Shown: piece after piece, positions 43,594 to 54,646 of the stretch
How positions within the stretch are numbered: position 1 is the stretch's first letter
Layout: the number at the start of each line of letters is the position of its first letter
Assembly: GCA_006503535.1 (NCBI GenBank)
Contig: QYRS01000004.1
Coordinates: 2,852,001-2,916,000, forward strand
Length of the DNA stretch: 64,000 nt
Direction of reading: 5' to 3'
From: Arthrinium phaeospermum
Taxonomy: Eukaryota; Ascomycota; Sordariomycetes; Amphisphaeriales; Apiosporaceae
The notes under the pieces: generated by a model
What the model saw: the letters and a program-made list of their open reading frames with translations, nothing else
Database searches by the model: none
What the model was told of the DNA's origin: nothing
Made by a program: the position numbers and the translations under genes

Positions 43594-46570
43594 TGAGACT
43601 ATCAGTCATCTTGGTTTGAGCTGGGTCTAGGCTTCACTCGTGAACATATGTTACTGGATTGTCGCTACTTCCCACACTTCCGAATGTTTACAGATGATTA
43701 AAGATCAATTCAACAATGATTTGTCGTCCCTTGTCTGCTTGTGTACTGTCTAGTCTACTACCTCATTTTCCAAAAAGATACCAATTCCAGCTCAACTGCG
43801 TCTTGCCATTGCTGGAATCTAAATGACTGGCTTTACTTGTGCCCGTAACGCTCCTCGTTTTCTCAACTACCGGAGATATTGCCCTTTAATAGGTATATCT
43901 CATGGGAGCTCCGCCCTGTCTTTATGATCCCCTGCAAACTTTACCGAGGTTTGGTTCTTGGAACTGGGTATCTTGTCGTCGAACGCTGGGGTTTCGGTTC
44001 GGTAGTTATTGGGTGGTTCTTTCGGGGCTATCTCTTGGACATCTTCATTCTTTGAGAATTTTGGAAATACCAAACAAGTCTTCCTGAATGCGTTGATCAT
44101 CGAGCTTCTCAAACCCATTATGGATATGTTTGTTGTGGTATTGATGAGTGATGTATTAGTATGTTGGCTGGTCGTGTATCTCTTTGAAAAGTGCAATGGT
44201 GTAATTCCGTATACTCGGCTCCCTCAGAAGTGCATCTTGACTGCCTCATTATATATACTGTCATCATGAGAGCCCTTGAGATTGCTTCGATGAAGTCTTG
44301 TGACAAGTTCACCTGTCCCTGGACACCGTGGTTCGAAGATCAACACTTCATTATGTCATTTGACACCATCGTTCAAAGCTCAAAACATCACGATGCCATT
44401 GCAATCTCATCCGTGAAAGAGAGAGGGGGGCACATGACCACAGGCCGGTGATGTTGGTCCTGCCTTACCTTTCTTTTATTGTGTTTGCTGTTCTATCTGA
44501 CAAAGAAAACAGAATTGAAACCCCCCAAGTGTGGATCGTGGTTCGCAAACTTGATCATTTCTGCAAGCCATCCCTCTGCATAAATTACTGTGTTCATGGA
44601 CTGGCAAGCCCGGCTACCTTGAGCAAGTCAAATGATAAAATAAGGACGCGGTTTCTCGTATCATATCCACATGGACCTCGTTCGGCTTGACGCAACTGGT
44701 TGATCATTTGACTGTCTTAACTTTGACCGGCCGGTACCTCCACATACCTACATATCGACTTGTACCCGTTCGATCGTGGAGATATACGGCCCGAATAGAA
44801 TAGGTAGTCGTACTGTTCTCCAGACTTGCATCATGGTGGAGGAGGCAAGAGGAACATTAGCCATGTTCAGCATATATTGTGGATGCCAGTATTACTACTA
44901 AGCCCCACGGGGAGAACATCATGCGGTGGTGTTGTAGGCCCTCAAACTGTTAGTAGTATGCTTCGAGAAACGGAAAACAGTTATGCCAAATTGCATAATG
45001 TGGATGTCTGAAAGAACCGGTCAATTAACACCCAGGCCTCTATTGAACCAGCCGGTGCTCTCGGTGACCACCCAAAAAGTCAGGTGTTAATGTTCATATA
45101 TCCCACACAGGAACGTGGGTTGCTGGGTGTGAATGGTCGCAATGTTCCGAGCCAACCATCATGCGCAGGCCGCAAGTATTGGTCGCCTTGCAGTGTGCAG
45201 TAAACCGGGAACCTGACATAGCAGGCACCATGTCAGGTTGGGGGCAACGTATACATCCCATGAAGAAAAATCTCACGATAACGGACGGCGGTGCCGTGGT
45301 CGAAAACTGGAGCCAAAGAGGCAGATGGTAATGTTGAATTAGCCGCAAGTGGAACTTGACTCTTTCTCCGGCTTTAGGCTAAATAGCTGGGAGAGTCCAG
45401 CGAAAGACCAAGTGGAAACTCTGGGGAGTCTCGGCCAAATCCCTCGTCTCGTCTGTACCACGGTGGAAAGGACGATGACCATCAGATTATGTAGGTACGT
45501 AACGCCGTGAGGTATGTACGTAGACAAGGGACGGAGAGGCACAGCAAGGCTCGCGGGCGTCAAAAACCATGCCATTTTCAAGCCGTCTCCTGTCAAGCAC
45601 GTTTTCTTGTACAGTACCTTGTCAGTAGGGTGCAGGCTAGTACGGATGGAAATGCTCGAAGATGCAAGTGCGGGCTTAGTGGGTGCCCGCCTGCGTGTGC
45701 CCCCAAACAGTTGGAGAAATCAGGCGAGGGGCAGCACCAAATTCCCCCACTATCCTCGGAGAACACCCCGCAGTGATTGGGCATGGCTAATATCAACTGC
45801 TTATGTTACCAGGTATGGCCCATCGTCAATTAACACCTGCATTGATTGGCATGCTTACCTTTTGCACACACTACACACGCCCCTCCTCATGATGGATCGA
45901 GTGAGTACATTAAGTAAGTAAGTATCTTTGGGGATCCTTGTTTGGGGGGATCACCCATCAACAGCGACCAGACCCGGGTCAACATCTTAGGCTCTGATTT
46001 GCGCGTTTAGCCAACAGCACTGTCGCCCAGAACCTCCTCATCATGTTTCTGATCTAGTGCTGTCCAATGGAATCTATCTCTATCCCACTGCAGCCTGGCT
46101 GAATCTGGGTCCAGCCATGGTACGATGAAGAGGGAGGGGATGGTCTCCTCAGGAAGCGAAGTGCTTGGGATTGATTGCTTGCTCGCCTGCTTCGGAATCT
46201 GGCTGGGTCCCACGCGGGTATCTCTAGCGTCGCCTTTTCCCTCTCCTCTGCAACAACTGACCGGGATGAGGCAATGGCCATCAGCTATCTGGATGTCTAC
46301 ATGTAGCCACTTTCCATTGGTGACTTTGCGCCTATCCAGGATGGAGTTTTCCCGTTGCGTGGTGACCTGATGTCGACTCGACTGTTATAAGAAGGGCTGG
46401 ATCCCAGACACTCGAACTTGGCGATTTTTGTTTCCTCTCTATTCTCATACCTATTCCTCCCCTCTCAATACCCCCTTTATTATTCCTTCTTCCACTACAG
46501 AGCTGGAAGTCTCAATAATAGTCTGAGATACCCATCAAGTTTCGCCGTCCAACGAAGTAATACACACAAC
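43594..46570. other. Gene-poor intergenic stretch
   Basis: No gene is supported in these 3 kb. The frames at 43900-44450 and 45094-45921 are short, overlapping and domain-free. A TTATAA element at 46385-46390, about 185 bases before the xylose reductase start, with pyrimidine-rich sequence after it (46430-46500), is a likely core promoter for that gene. Confidence 0.55.
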
Positions 46571-48005
46571 ATGGCTCCAACGATCCCAAACCTCAAGCTC
46601 AACAGCGGTGCTGATATGCCCCAAGTGGGCTTCGGACTGTGGAAGGTTGATAACGCCGTCTGTGCTGATGTTGTCTACAATGCCATCAAGACTGGTTACA
46701 GACTGCTCGATGGAGCTTGCGGTAAGTAGAAAAAGAATCTTGTCCTTGCATACGCCCTCCCAAATACCCATCACACGTGCTTGGGGTGTTATCCACCCTC
46801 CTGCAGTCATGATTTGCAACGGGCAAGCTGCAGGCGGAACGATACACAGACGTCTATACCTACCCGCAAACATCCGATACAGTCGGCTTAGCCGGGCCTA
46901 AGAGCTCCCTTGCACAAGCACCCCTCCATCTATGGAAGTTCGGGAGCGAATTGCAACGACCCCTCCATATGGACCCCCCTGTGTCCCCGTGTTGGAGAAT
47001 GGAGCTCTAGACTCCCTGGCAGTATCAAATTCCCCAACTTGCTTGTGTTATGGTGTACAAAAGAACATTTGGCTGATCAAGTGCCCCTTTTTGTTCACTT
47101 AACAGATTACGGCAACGAGAAGGAGTGTGGTGAGGGTGTTGCCCGTGCCATCAAGGATGGCCTCGTCAAGCGAGAAGAGCTCTTCATCGTGTCGAAGCTG
47201 TGGCCCACATTTCAGGACCCCGAGCAGGTGGCACCCGTGGTGAAGCGGCAACTAGCCGACTGGGGGATCGACCACTTCGACCTGTACCTGATGCACTTCC
47301 CCGGCGCCCTCAAGTTCGTCGACCCCTCGGTGCGGTACCCGCCCGGCTGGCACTACGACGGCAAGTCGCAGATCGTCAAGTCCAAGACCACCATCCAGGA
47401 CACGTGGCGCGCCATGGAGAGCCTCGTCGACGAGGGCTTGACCAAGAGCATCGGTATCTCCAACTTCCAGGCCCAGCTCATCTACGACATGCTGCGCTAC
47501 GCCCGCATCCCGCCCGCCACCCTCCAGGTCGAGCACCACCCCTACCTCGTGCAGCAGGAGCTCGTCAACCTGGTCAAGTCCGAGGGCATCCAGATGACGG
47601 CCTACTCGACCTTCGGCCCGGCCTCCTTCCTCGAGTTCGGCTTCAAGCACGCCGAGAAGCTCGTGCCCCTCATGCAGGACCCCGTCATCCAGAAGATCGC
47701 CGACAAGCACGGCAAGAAGCCCAGCCAGGTCCTGCTCCGCTGGGTCACCCAGCGCGGCATCGCCGTCATCCCCAAGAGCACCCGGCCCCAGATCATGGCC
47801 GAGAACATTGAGTGCTGCAGCTTCGACCTCGACGAGGACGACATCCAGCAGATCACCTCCAAGGACGCCAACATCCGCTTCAACCAGCCCCACAACGTAA
47901 GTCAACTCCGTCCACCCCTATTTTCGCCCGTAATATAGAACAAAGTGTGCTAATACCGACTGTTTCCAGTACTTTGAGACCGACAAGATGTGGATCTTCG
48001 GTTAA
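46571..48005 (+). CDS. xyl1: NAD(P)H-dependent D-xylose reductase (AKR2 family)
   Basis: This enzyme reduces D-xylose (and L-arabinose) to the polyol in the cytosolic pentose pathway. Exons are 46571-46721, 47106-47896 and 47970-48005, giving 325 residues. The first intron is 384 nt, far longer than the others in the window, yet joins LDGACDYGNEKE without loss. The catalytic tetrad is Asp47, Tyr52, Lys81 (SKLW) and His114 (LMHFP). The coenzyme-binding IPKSTRP motif is near residue 272. The C-terminus [17 protein letters not shown] is completed by an 11-codon last exon. The coding region from 47200 to 47880 is very GC-rich at third positions, which creates long spurious frames on the other strand. 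A glycerol or galacturonate reductase role is possible but the sequence is closest to Xyl1. Confidence 0.94.
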
Positions 48006-48498
48006 AGTAAAAAAGTGCCGGTTAGGAAGGACTCTGCTCATACCATCACTCATCTCAATGGACGAATTCAGCCCAGTTGTATAGAAGTCTTGGTTGTTTC
48101 GCTCTTCGATAAATCTACTGTGTTGTCGCTGGTGGCGTTACATACATAGCTCGAAATATAATGAAACCATGAAGAATAACCGTTGTTACAGGCGACACAG
48201 TGACGTGTTTAAACCAGGCAAACCAAACAGCAAGATACTCCTTTTTGTGTGTAATGAAGTAGCAATTCGCCCGTGCGCGACCCCTATCCCGCCCTGGTTG
48301 CAAAACATTGATGATAAATACGCTGCTGCGGGCTGCGCTGAGCTCTACTCTACCTGTATTTCCCTGAAACGATCAATCACTGTGGTTTCGCCGAAGAAAA
48401 CCTCTCCCAAACGCCTGGCTATGCAATGTGTAAAAAGAGAGTCCCACCCAGTCATTGCGAGAGAAAAAAGGAAAAAAAGGAGAACATGAGCCGCTAGA
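48006..48498. other. Convergent 3' intergenic region (xyl1 / sds22)
   Basis: This holds the 3' UTRs of the two convergent genes. A purine-rich AAAAAGG run is at 48462-48482. No gene is supported. Confidence 0.55.
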
Positions 48499-49846
48499 CT
48501 AGCTTTGCTTCACGAACGCTATATCAGGGGTCAGTATGCTTGCGACAAACGGAGACTGAAAGTGTACTGGGGCATGAGTGTGGTCCACTTACTGGCATCG
48601 ATTTGCTGCACCTGCGGCAGAGCCAAGCGAACCTTATTGCGATACAGCGCGGGTTGCCTCAGTTGCAGCGGGTTGCCCTCGAAGTAGACAGTCGTCAGCT
48701 CCTTCTTGTCGGCCAGAACCCGCTCGACCTCGTTAAAGTCGCCGACGTGGTTGTAGCTGGCCCATAACTCCTCGAGGTGCGTGAGGCCCTCGAGGCCCTT
48801 GAGGCTTTTGACCATGTTGTTGGAGATGTCGATGATGCGCAAGTTGGGGTTGCCGTCCAGGCCCTCGAGGCTTTCGAGCGCGTTGTGCGAGATGTAGAGC
48901 TCCTCGAGCTGCGGGGCCTGGCGCAGTGGCGTGAGGTCCTTGATGCGGTTCGACTGGATGCTGAGGAGGCGCAGCTTGGGCAGGCCGTCCAGGCCCTTGA
49001 TCTCGGAGATCTTGTTCTTGGCCAGCCAGAGCTCCTCGAGGTTCTTGAGCGCGTCCAGGTTCTGGATCTCGCGGATGCGGTTGGAGCCCAGCTCCAGCTG
49101 GCGCAGGTGCACCAGCGACTCGAGGTTCTCGATGGTGCTGATCTTGTTGGACACGAAGAACAGGTCCGTCAGCTTGGTCAGGTGCTCGATGTGCTTGATG
49201 TGCTTGATCTTATTGAAGCTCAGGTCGAGCGTGGTGAGCTGCGTCAGGTCGTCCAGCCCCCTGACATGTGAAATGAGGTTGTCGTACAGGTCCAGCTCCT
49301 CCAAGGTGGGGCCCAGGGAGGACAAGCCCCCGATATGCTGGATGAGGTTCTGGCGCAGGCAGAGGCGGGCGACCTTCTTGAAGCGCTCGAGTCGCAACGC
49401 GGGTATGTCGACAATGCGCGCTTGGATCAGGGCAATGTCATCGGTCTCGGGGTCTTCATCGTCCAGGATGTCTGTAGGTTGGGGGAGAAGATGAGCGCAC
49501 AGTTAGCTGGCTGCTGCTAGGGGTTCATGATCAACAGCGGGGTTGTGTTTGCTGCTGATGCTGTTGGGAGGGTGGTGCAAAACCAACCTTCGTCGGCGGG
49601 CACCGACTCGCCCGGCAGGACATTCTCGTCGTCCGAATACTCGGGATCGGAAATTGCCTCGGGGTTCTGGAGCTGGGCGGTGCGGTCGACACGTAATTTG
49701 CCGTCCCAGCCTTTGCTGTCAGTAAGAGCTGGGCTTGGGGCGCCGTTCTCGTGATGGGCGGCATCGTCCTCGACTAGTTCAATGTGACGGGCGGGCGACT
49801 CGCGACCGGCAGCGGCAGCTGTGTCCTCGTTGGTTTGCCCAGACAT
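48499..49846 (-). CDS. sds22: Protein phosphatase 1 regulatory subunit Sds22 (LRR protein)
   Basis: Sds22 binds the PP1 catalytic subunit in the nucleus and cytoplasm and is needed for mitotic exit and PP1 biogenesis. Minus-strand exons are 49846-49588, 49471-48593 and 48518-48499, giving 385 residues. The first exon encodes a Glu/Asp-rich disordered N-terminus. Exon 2 carries about eleven 22-residue SDS22-type leucine-rich repeats, of the form LxxLxxLxLxxNxI, for example LTTLDLSFNKIKHI and LEELWLAKNKISEI. The LRR cap is VYFEGNPLQLRQPALYRNKV. The last exon is only 20 bases and completes QIDATFVKQS, matching the conserved QIDAT end of the family. Without it the frame would run on to 48531 with unrelated residues. 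It diverges from the Bem46-like gene. Confidence 0.94.
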
Positions 49847-50631
49847 GATTTAATCGAGTGGATATGGTGGGAAAATCCTCTGACGTAGTTTTGCGAAATC
49901 TTGGGTTGGAACGAAGCTCTCTTCTCGTCGATGCGAAACTGTACGGTATGGCGGCGAAGTCACGAACTTGTTGATGGGATCGGAGGAACAGTCAGTTAAG
50001 AAATAAAAAAGTGTTGCCTGCTGCTGATTGCTTGCTTGCTGATTAACTGGAATTGGTGGTGTGAAGGGTTGCATGAATGTTTACTTCTGGGGACTGGCAA
50101 CTGGGCAGTTAACCGGCAGGAGCCACCGCGGGGTTCTTTTTATTGTTCCCCATAGCCGAATCTGATGATGGCTCATGCCGCATGCCTTGCAGCGCTGCTG
50201 TAACAAGCCCAGCGTACCAGCAGTGTTCCCAGCCAGCCGTTTCCAAAGGGTCCGCTAAGTCCACCCGCTAGTAAGCCTGACTTTGTCTCTGTTTTTAGTG
50301 GTTTCCCCACACCGACATTGAATTGCGCGCCTAATGAATGACTGCTGCTGGACTGACTGCCCTTCAGACCACGAAGGAAGAGATGAGTTGAGAGATGGGA
50401 TGAAGACTCATGAGACTGTCCCTCCAGATATCCGAGCTGAAGTGCGACACTTGGCTATCAAAGGGCGTATTCGTACTCTCCCGAAGCACTTTCTTCCCTC
50501 TCACATGCGGTATTCCACAATTCGACCCGCCCCCAATCAACGTCAGGGGCAGAAGGGTGCTGGCAGCGGGCAATTCTGCGCACTATTCCCAGTAGCAACG
50601 TCGCGGCGTCCATATTGAGAAACATCCCTTG
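49847..50631. other. Divergent intergenic region (sds22 / Bem46-like)
   Basis: Both upstream regions share these 785 bases. A CAAGCAAGCAATCAGCAGCAGG-like repeat of GCTTGCTTGCTG words lies near 50026-50044. No coding frame is supported. Confidence 0.5.
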
Positions 50632-51807
50632 ATGCTACTCACTCGTGGCATCCGATCGCTAGCGATAGCTCGGCAGCGTCTTGCTTTTTCACTTCCACCA
50701 CTCAAGCATGCCGCCAAGCCGCCCTGCAGCGTGGTTCCCACGTGGACTTGCATCAGAGCTTTCCACCTCGAGGGCCTAGCCTTGGCCCCTGTCGTGTTTG
50801 GCGGGCTCTTCGTGTCCCTGTGGACCTGGAAATGCTGCATGCTGGTGACCTTCCAGAACAAAATCATCTACATGCCCGGAATCCCGCCGAACGCGCGCTG
50901 GGAACGGATAGAGGACTACGCGAGCCAATGTGCTGGCGTCAAGTGGCGCGAAGAAAGAGCGCGCAGCAGAGATGGAAAGGATCTCGCCCTTTGTGTAGCT
51001 GACGTGCACCTTGGCGCTGAGCGCAGGAGACAAGAGGCAGTCAACATTTACATCCTATACTTTCAAGGCAATGCCTCATCCACACCTCCACGCCTACCGG
51101 ATCTTTCACAGGTTCTCTGCATCATAAAGAGGCAAATTCGTTCTGATTCCAGGAGCTTCAGACTTTCGTTCGTCTGCCTAAGTTACAGGGGCTATTGGAC
51201 GTCCAGCGGTCGTCCCACAGAAAAGGGGCTGCGACTGGATGCTGCAGCCGCCCTCGATTGGGTATCCCACAACCATCGCAACTCGAATGTGGCCAACGCT
51301 GGGGAAGCTAACTCTGCTATCCCACCGGCGGAAGTGTTATTATGGGGTCAAAGCATCGGTTCTGGCGTCGCTACAAATCTAGCAGCAGAGTATGCCATGC
51401 CCGATAATTGTCGGCTCAACTCATTGGTCCTCGAGACAGCGTTCACTTCAGTTCGCGCCATGCTGGAGGTGCTGTATCCGCAAAAGTGGTTGCCATACAA
51501 ATATCTCTGGCCATTCCTGCGCAACCACCTCGATTCGTGGAAAAACCTCGACACGATCGCCGAGAGATATAAGAACGAGAATCAACGGCCTCGCCTGTTC
51601 TTCCTAGAAGCTGACAAAGACGAGCTCGTCCCCAAAAACCTCAGCCAGCAGTTGTTTGATCGATCCTTACAGTCCGGACTAGCCACGGAAAGGCATGCTG
51701 TCACTGGCGCTTTCCACAACGATGCCGTTTTCCGAGTCGAAGGACGGAAAGCCGTGGCCGACTTCATCTCGAAGAGAATACATGAGATCCCAGCTAAACG
51801 TCCATAA
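50632..51807 (+). CDS. Bem46/ABHD13-like alpha/beta hydrolase with N-terminal membrane anchor
   Basis: A serine hydrolase of the Bem46 (ABHD13-like) type; in Neurospora Bem46 affects hyphal polarity and localises around the ER. It is a single exon of 391 residues, starting at the ATG at 50632 (the codon before it is TTG). A hydrophobic segment at about residues 50-75 (LALAPVVFGGLFVSLW) predicts a membrane anchor. The family motif FQNKIIYMPGIPPNARWE follows. The oxyanion region is YFQGNASS instead of the more usual FHGNAG. The nucleophile elbow is LLWGQSIGSG (Ser near 240). The Asp is expected in EADKDELVP and the His in GAFHNDAV. Lack of introns and a complete triad support a functional gene. 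The substrate is unknown. Confidence 0.88.
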   Translation: MLLTRGIRSLAIARQRLAFSLPPLKHAAKPPCSVVPTWTCIRAFHLEGLALAPVVFGGLFVSLWTWKCCMLVTFQNKIIYMPGIPPNARWERIEDYASQCAGVKWREERARSRDGKDLALCVADVHLGAERRRQEAVNIYILYFQGNASSTPPRLPDLSQVLCIIKRQIRSDSRSFRLSFVCLSYRGYWTSSGRPTEKGLRLDAAAALDWVSHNHRNSNVANAGEANSAIPPAEVLLWGQSIGSGVATNLAAEYAMPDNCRLNSLVLETAFTSVRAMLEVLYPQKWLPYKYLWPFLRNHLDSWKNLDTIAERYKNENQRPRLFFLEADKDELVPKNLSQQLFDRSLQSGLATERHAVTGAFHNDAVFRVEGRKAVADFISKRIHEIPAKRP

Positions 51808-52316
51808 ATCCTGCTCCTACACGATGTATTGTGCAGTTGGGCAAACCAAAAACGCTTTGGTTGAGCGGGATGCGGTCAGCTCATCGCATCAGTTACATGT
51901 GCTGCTCAGGGCATGAAATTGTAATAATATCAAAGAAGTCGACCAAATTTGACGGCTTACATGTCAAGTTGTTCTATTTCTGGTGGCCCAGAGATTGTGT
52001 CTCCAACTCGGTCGAGCCCGGGTCCGGACATGCTTAACACCGGCGGACACTATCTTGGAGCCGAATCATGACGACAACGAACGCAATCGCTTGCTTGCAG
52101 GTGCCCGTGAAACGGATGAACACCACAGATTATGTAATCCCGATCCAGCTTTCTATGAGTTCATCCGCTACAACAGTGAATTCAACGACTCAATATAAGT
52201 TTGGCCATCCCCAACCTGGAGGCGTTTGAAGCTCTTTTCCTTCCTTGCCAAGGAATAATCATACACAGAACTTCTTGCAACAACTTTCAATAGTATATCT
52301 CAATAAAGCATCCGCC
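51808..52316. other. Intergenic region before the SDR gene
   Basis: I see no supported gene. The frame running from 52245 into the SDR gene starts at a TTG codon and adds residues without homology, so this part is taken as leader. Confidence 0.5.
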
Positions 52317-53213
52317 ATGTCTATAGAAGCCAACAGAAAGTCTATCCGAGAATTCACCAGAATCAGACACACCGATACCTATGAGTATATCTCGACTAAA
52401 CCCAATGACCTTACAGGTCGATCTGTGTTCATTACAGGCGCCTCGAAGGGAATTGGTCGCGAAGCAGCTCTCGCCTTCGCGAGAGCCGGCTGCAGCAACA
52501 TCGCCATCGGCGCCCGCTCTAGCCTTACCGATCTAGCATCAGAGCTGGAGCAGGTCGCATTGGATGCCGGCTGCCCGAAGGCGCCCCATGTCATCGCGCT
52601 CGTCCTGGATGTGCAGTCCGAAGACAGCATTAAGGCAGCTACGAATGCCATCACGCAGAAGTTCGGCGGAACGCTAGACATTCTCATCAATAACGCGGGC
52701 TACCTGGAGCGATGGCTTCCACTCGCGGACTCCAACCCGCTGGACTGGTGGCTCACGTTCGAGATCAACCTCCGGGGCACGTATCTCGTGTCCAAGTACT
52801 GCCTGCCGCTACTCCTCAAGAGCGAGCTCAAGACGAACGTTCTCATATCCAGCTACGGCGCCCTTGCGATCGTCCCAGGGGCCGCCGCGTACGAGACCTC
52901 CAAGTTCGCCGTCATCCGCCTGGCTGAGAACATGGCTACGGAGTACGCGGATCAGGGCCTTGTGTGCTTCTCTCTGCATCCTGGGGCCGTCCCCACCGAA
53001 CTGGCAATAAACATGCCCAACTTCATGCATGCCGTCTTGGTTGACAAGCCGGCCCTTCCGGCGCACTCGCTGGTATGGTTGACCAAAGAACGACGGACCT
53101 GGCTTAGCGGCAGGTTCGCCAGCGTCAATTGGGACATGGAAGAGCTCGAAGGCAGAAAGGACGAGATTTTGGAGAAGGACTTGTTGAAATTCCGATTAAC
53201 CCCCATCGAGTAG
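52317..53213 (+). CDS. Short-chain dehydrogenase/reductase (classical SDR)
   Basis: An NAD(P)-dependent oxidoreductase of the classical SDR family. It is a single exon of 298 residues from the ATG at 52317 (CGCCATGTC). The cofactor-binding TGASKGIG is at about 40-47, preceded by a roughly 33-residue N-terminal extension. NNAG is at 125-128. The catalytic residues are Ser178/179 (ISSYGA), Tyr192 and Lys196 (YETSK), and the downstream HPGAVPTELA is typical. After the glycine motif the sequence GARSS has a basic Arg, suggesting preference for NADP. The C-terminal region WLSGRFASVNWDMEELEGRKDEI is shared by a fungal SDR subgroup. It lies 446 bases before an esterase on the same strand, but a pathway link is not shown. 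Confidence 0.92.
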   Translation: MSIEANRKSIREFTRIRHTDTYEYISTKPNDLTGRSVFITGASKGIGREAALAFARAGCSNIAIGARSSLTDLASELEQVALDAGCPKAPHVIALVLDVQSEDSIKAATNAITQKFGGTLDILINNAGYLERWLPLADSNPLDWWLTFEINLRGTYLVSKYCLPLLLKSELKTNVLISSYGALAIVPGAAAYETSKFAVIRLAENMATEYADQGLVCFSLHPGAVPTELAINMPNFMHAVLVDKPALPAHSLVWLTKERRTWLSGRFASVNWDMEELEGRKDEILEKDLLKFRLTPIE

Positions 53214-53659
53214 GCAAAGGGAAGGGAAAAGGAGGGGGCCGCCGCCGTTAGTAGGCTAAACTTTGTTTTCTGTGGCGCTATAAGTCGGAGGAATAATCCT
53301 ACCCGTGTATTTCAATCCGGAGAATCCGCCGACGCAAGAATGTCCGGAGGTAACGCTGCCCCAGCCCCAATGCCAGTTTTGATGTCCGCTTTGATATTTG
53401 GGATCACAGCAAGGCCGTTGGAAGGCGCGATGGATGGTGACTAAGGTGCAAATATGGGGTAAGATCCCCGCAAGTTCTCCACGCTTCGGAGCTCTGGAAA
53501 TAGCCGAGTATACAGAGCGGATATTGTATATATTCCTCGCCATCCCCAACTCTGAGACATCTCCAAACATTACATCATCTATATGCCCATTGTGCTCCTG
53601 AATTACGGGATACTCCACCATTTTGACTTCATACTCCGTACCCCCCAAACAGCTACAGC
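53214..53659. other. Intergenic region between SDR and esterase genes
   Basis: No gene is supported. The minus-strand frame 53256-53648 overlaps the probable promoter and has no domain. Confidence 0.5.
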
Positions 53660-54646
53660 ATGGATCAACTACCGGCCTTCGGGCGAGTTATCTTCCAAGT
53701 TGTGGGCCCCACGGTCGAGGCCTACTCCCCGCTCCTTCTAGCGCGCGAGTCGGAGATCCGGTCGACCCGGCGCGAGGAGCACAGCTTCGGCCCGCACGAG
53801 CGGCAGACGCTGGACGTGTACTACCCCTCCGACGAGGCGCTCGCCCGGCAAAAGGGCCGCCCGCAGAAGGTGCTGGTGTTCGTGCACGGCGGCGGCTTCG
53901 TCCACAACTCGAAGCGCAACGAGGAGCACAGCGGCGGGCTGACCTACGGCAACCTGGCGCACTTCTTCGCCGCCCGCTTCGGGTACACGGCCGTCGTCAC
54001 CAACTACCGCCGCTTCGACCACGGCGCCGTCTACCCCTCGGGCGGCGAGGACGTCGCGGCCGTCGTGCGCTGGATCGCCGAGGAGCTGCCGTCTAAGCGG
54101 GCTGGCTACGAGGCCGGGACCGATATTTTTCTGCTGGGTAACTCCGCGGGCGGCGTGCATACGGCGACATTTGCGTTCGAGCCCTCGCTTGCGTCGGCGC
54201 GGGATCCGTACACGATCGACGACTCCCGGCGTGGGGACAGGACCGGGGCGCTCCTGAGGGGTATCGTGCTCCTCGGCATGCCGGGCCACTTCAAGGGAAT
54301 GGACGCCGGGCCCATGCTGGAGCCGCTTAACGCGTACTACGGCGCCGATCACTACGCCAAGTCGCCCGTCGGGCTGGTGGAGGCGGCCAAGGAGCGCGGC
54401 GATGCCCGGCCGCCCACGAAAGGGACGCCGTACTTGGCGTTGACGAGCGAGCTGGACCCGGACGACATCCTGCAGCCGATGCGGGACTTTGCGGCGGTTT
54501 GGCCGTGGAAGGATTTGCTGAAGGTCGAATCGATCTCGGGACACAACCACATCAGTCCGCCCCTGGGTCTCGCGACGGGTATCGAGAAGGAGGAAGAGTG
54601 GGGGGTGAAGGTTGCGGCTTGGTGCGAATCTTGTGTCAAGGAATAA
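53660..54646 (+). CDS. HGGG-type alpha/beta hydrolase (hormone-sensitive-lipase/carboxylesterase-like)
   Basis: A serine esterase of the alpha/beta hydrolase 3 kind, probably cytosolic as no signal peptide is visible. It is a single exon of 328 residues. The oxyanion motif HGGG is at about 76-79 in FVHGGGFVHNSKRNEEH. The nucleophile elbow is LLGNSAGGVH with Ser162. The acid is probably in ALTSELDPDDI and the His in ISGHNHISPP, giving a complete triad. The segment YTAVVTNYRRFDHGAVYPSG is the usual strand before the DVAAVVRWI helix. Third codon positions are very GC-rich from 53700 to 54130, unlike the flanking genes. The substrate is unknown. Confidence 0.9.
   Translation: MDQLPAFGRVIFQVVGPTVEAYSPLLLARESEIRSTRREEHSFGPHERQTLDVYYPSDEALARQKGRPQKVLVFVHGGGFVHNSKRNEEHSGGLTYGNLAHFFAARFGYTAVVTNYRRFDHGAVYPSGGEDVAAVVRWIAEELPSKRAGYEAGTDIFLLGNSAGGVHTATFAFEPSLASARDPYTIDDSRRGDRTGALLRGIVLLGMPGHFKGMDAGPMLEPLNAYYGADHYAKSPVGLVEAAKERGDARPPTKGTPYLALTSELDPDDILQPMRDFAAVWPWKDLLKVESISGHNHISPPLGLATGIEKEEEWGVKVAAWCESCVKE

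Noticed and set aside
44940..45075. Words resembling 5S rRNA (GTTAGTAGT, GGTGACCACC)
   Set aside because: They are about 100 bases apart and the intervening 5S sequence and secondary structure are missing.
46571..47105. Xylose reductase as a pseudogene broken by a 384-nt insertion
   Set aside because: The insertion has proper GTAAGT and ACAG ends and leaves all catalytic residues and the frame intact, so it is an intron.
47252..47905. Long frames on both strands over the xylose reductase gene
   Set aside because: They arise from the very GC-rich codon use of exon 2 and consist of Leu/Val/Asp or Arg/His/Pro repeats.
48777..49271. Plus-strand frame opposite sds22
   Set aside because: Its repeating pattern mirrors the leucine-rich repeats on the other strand.
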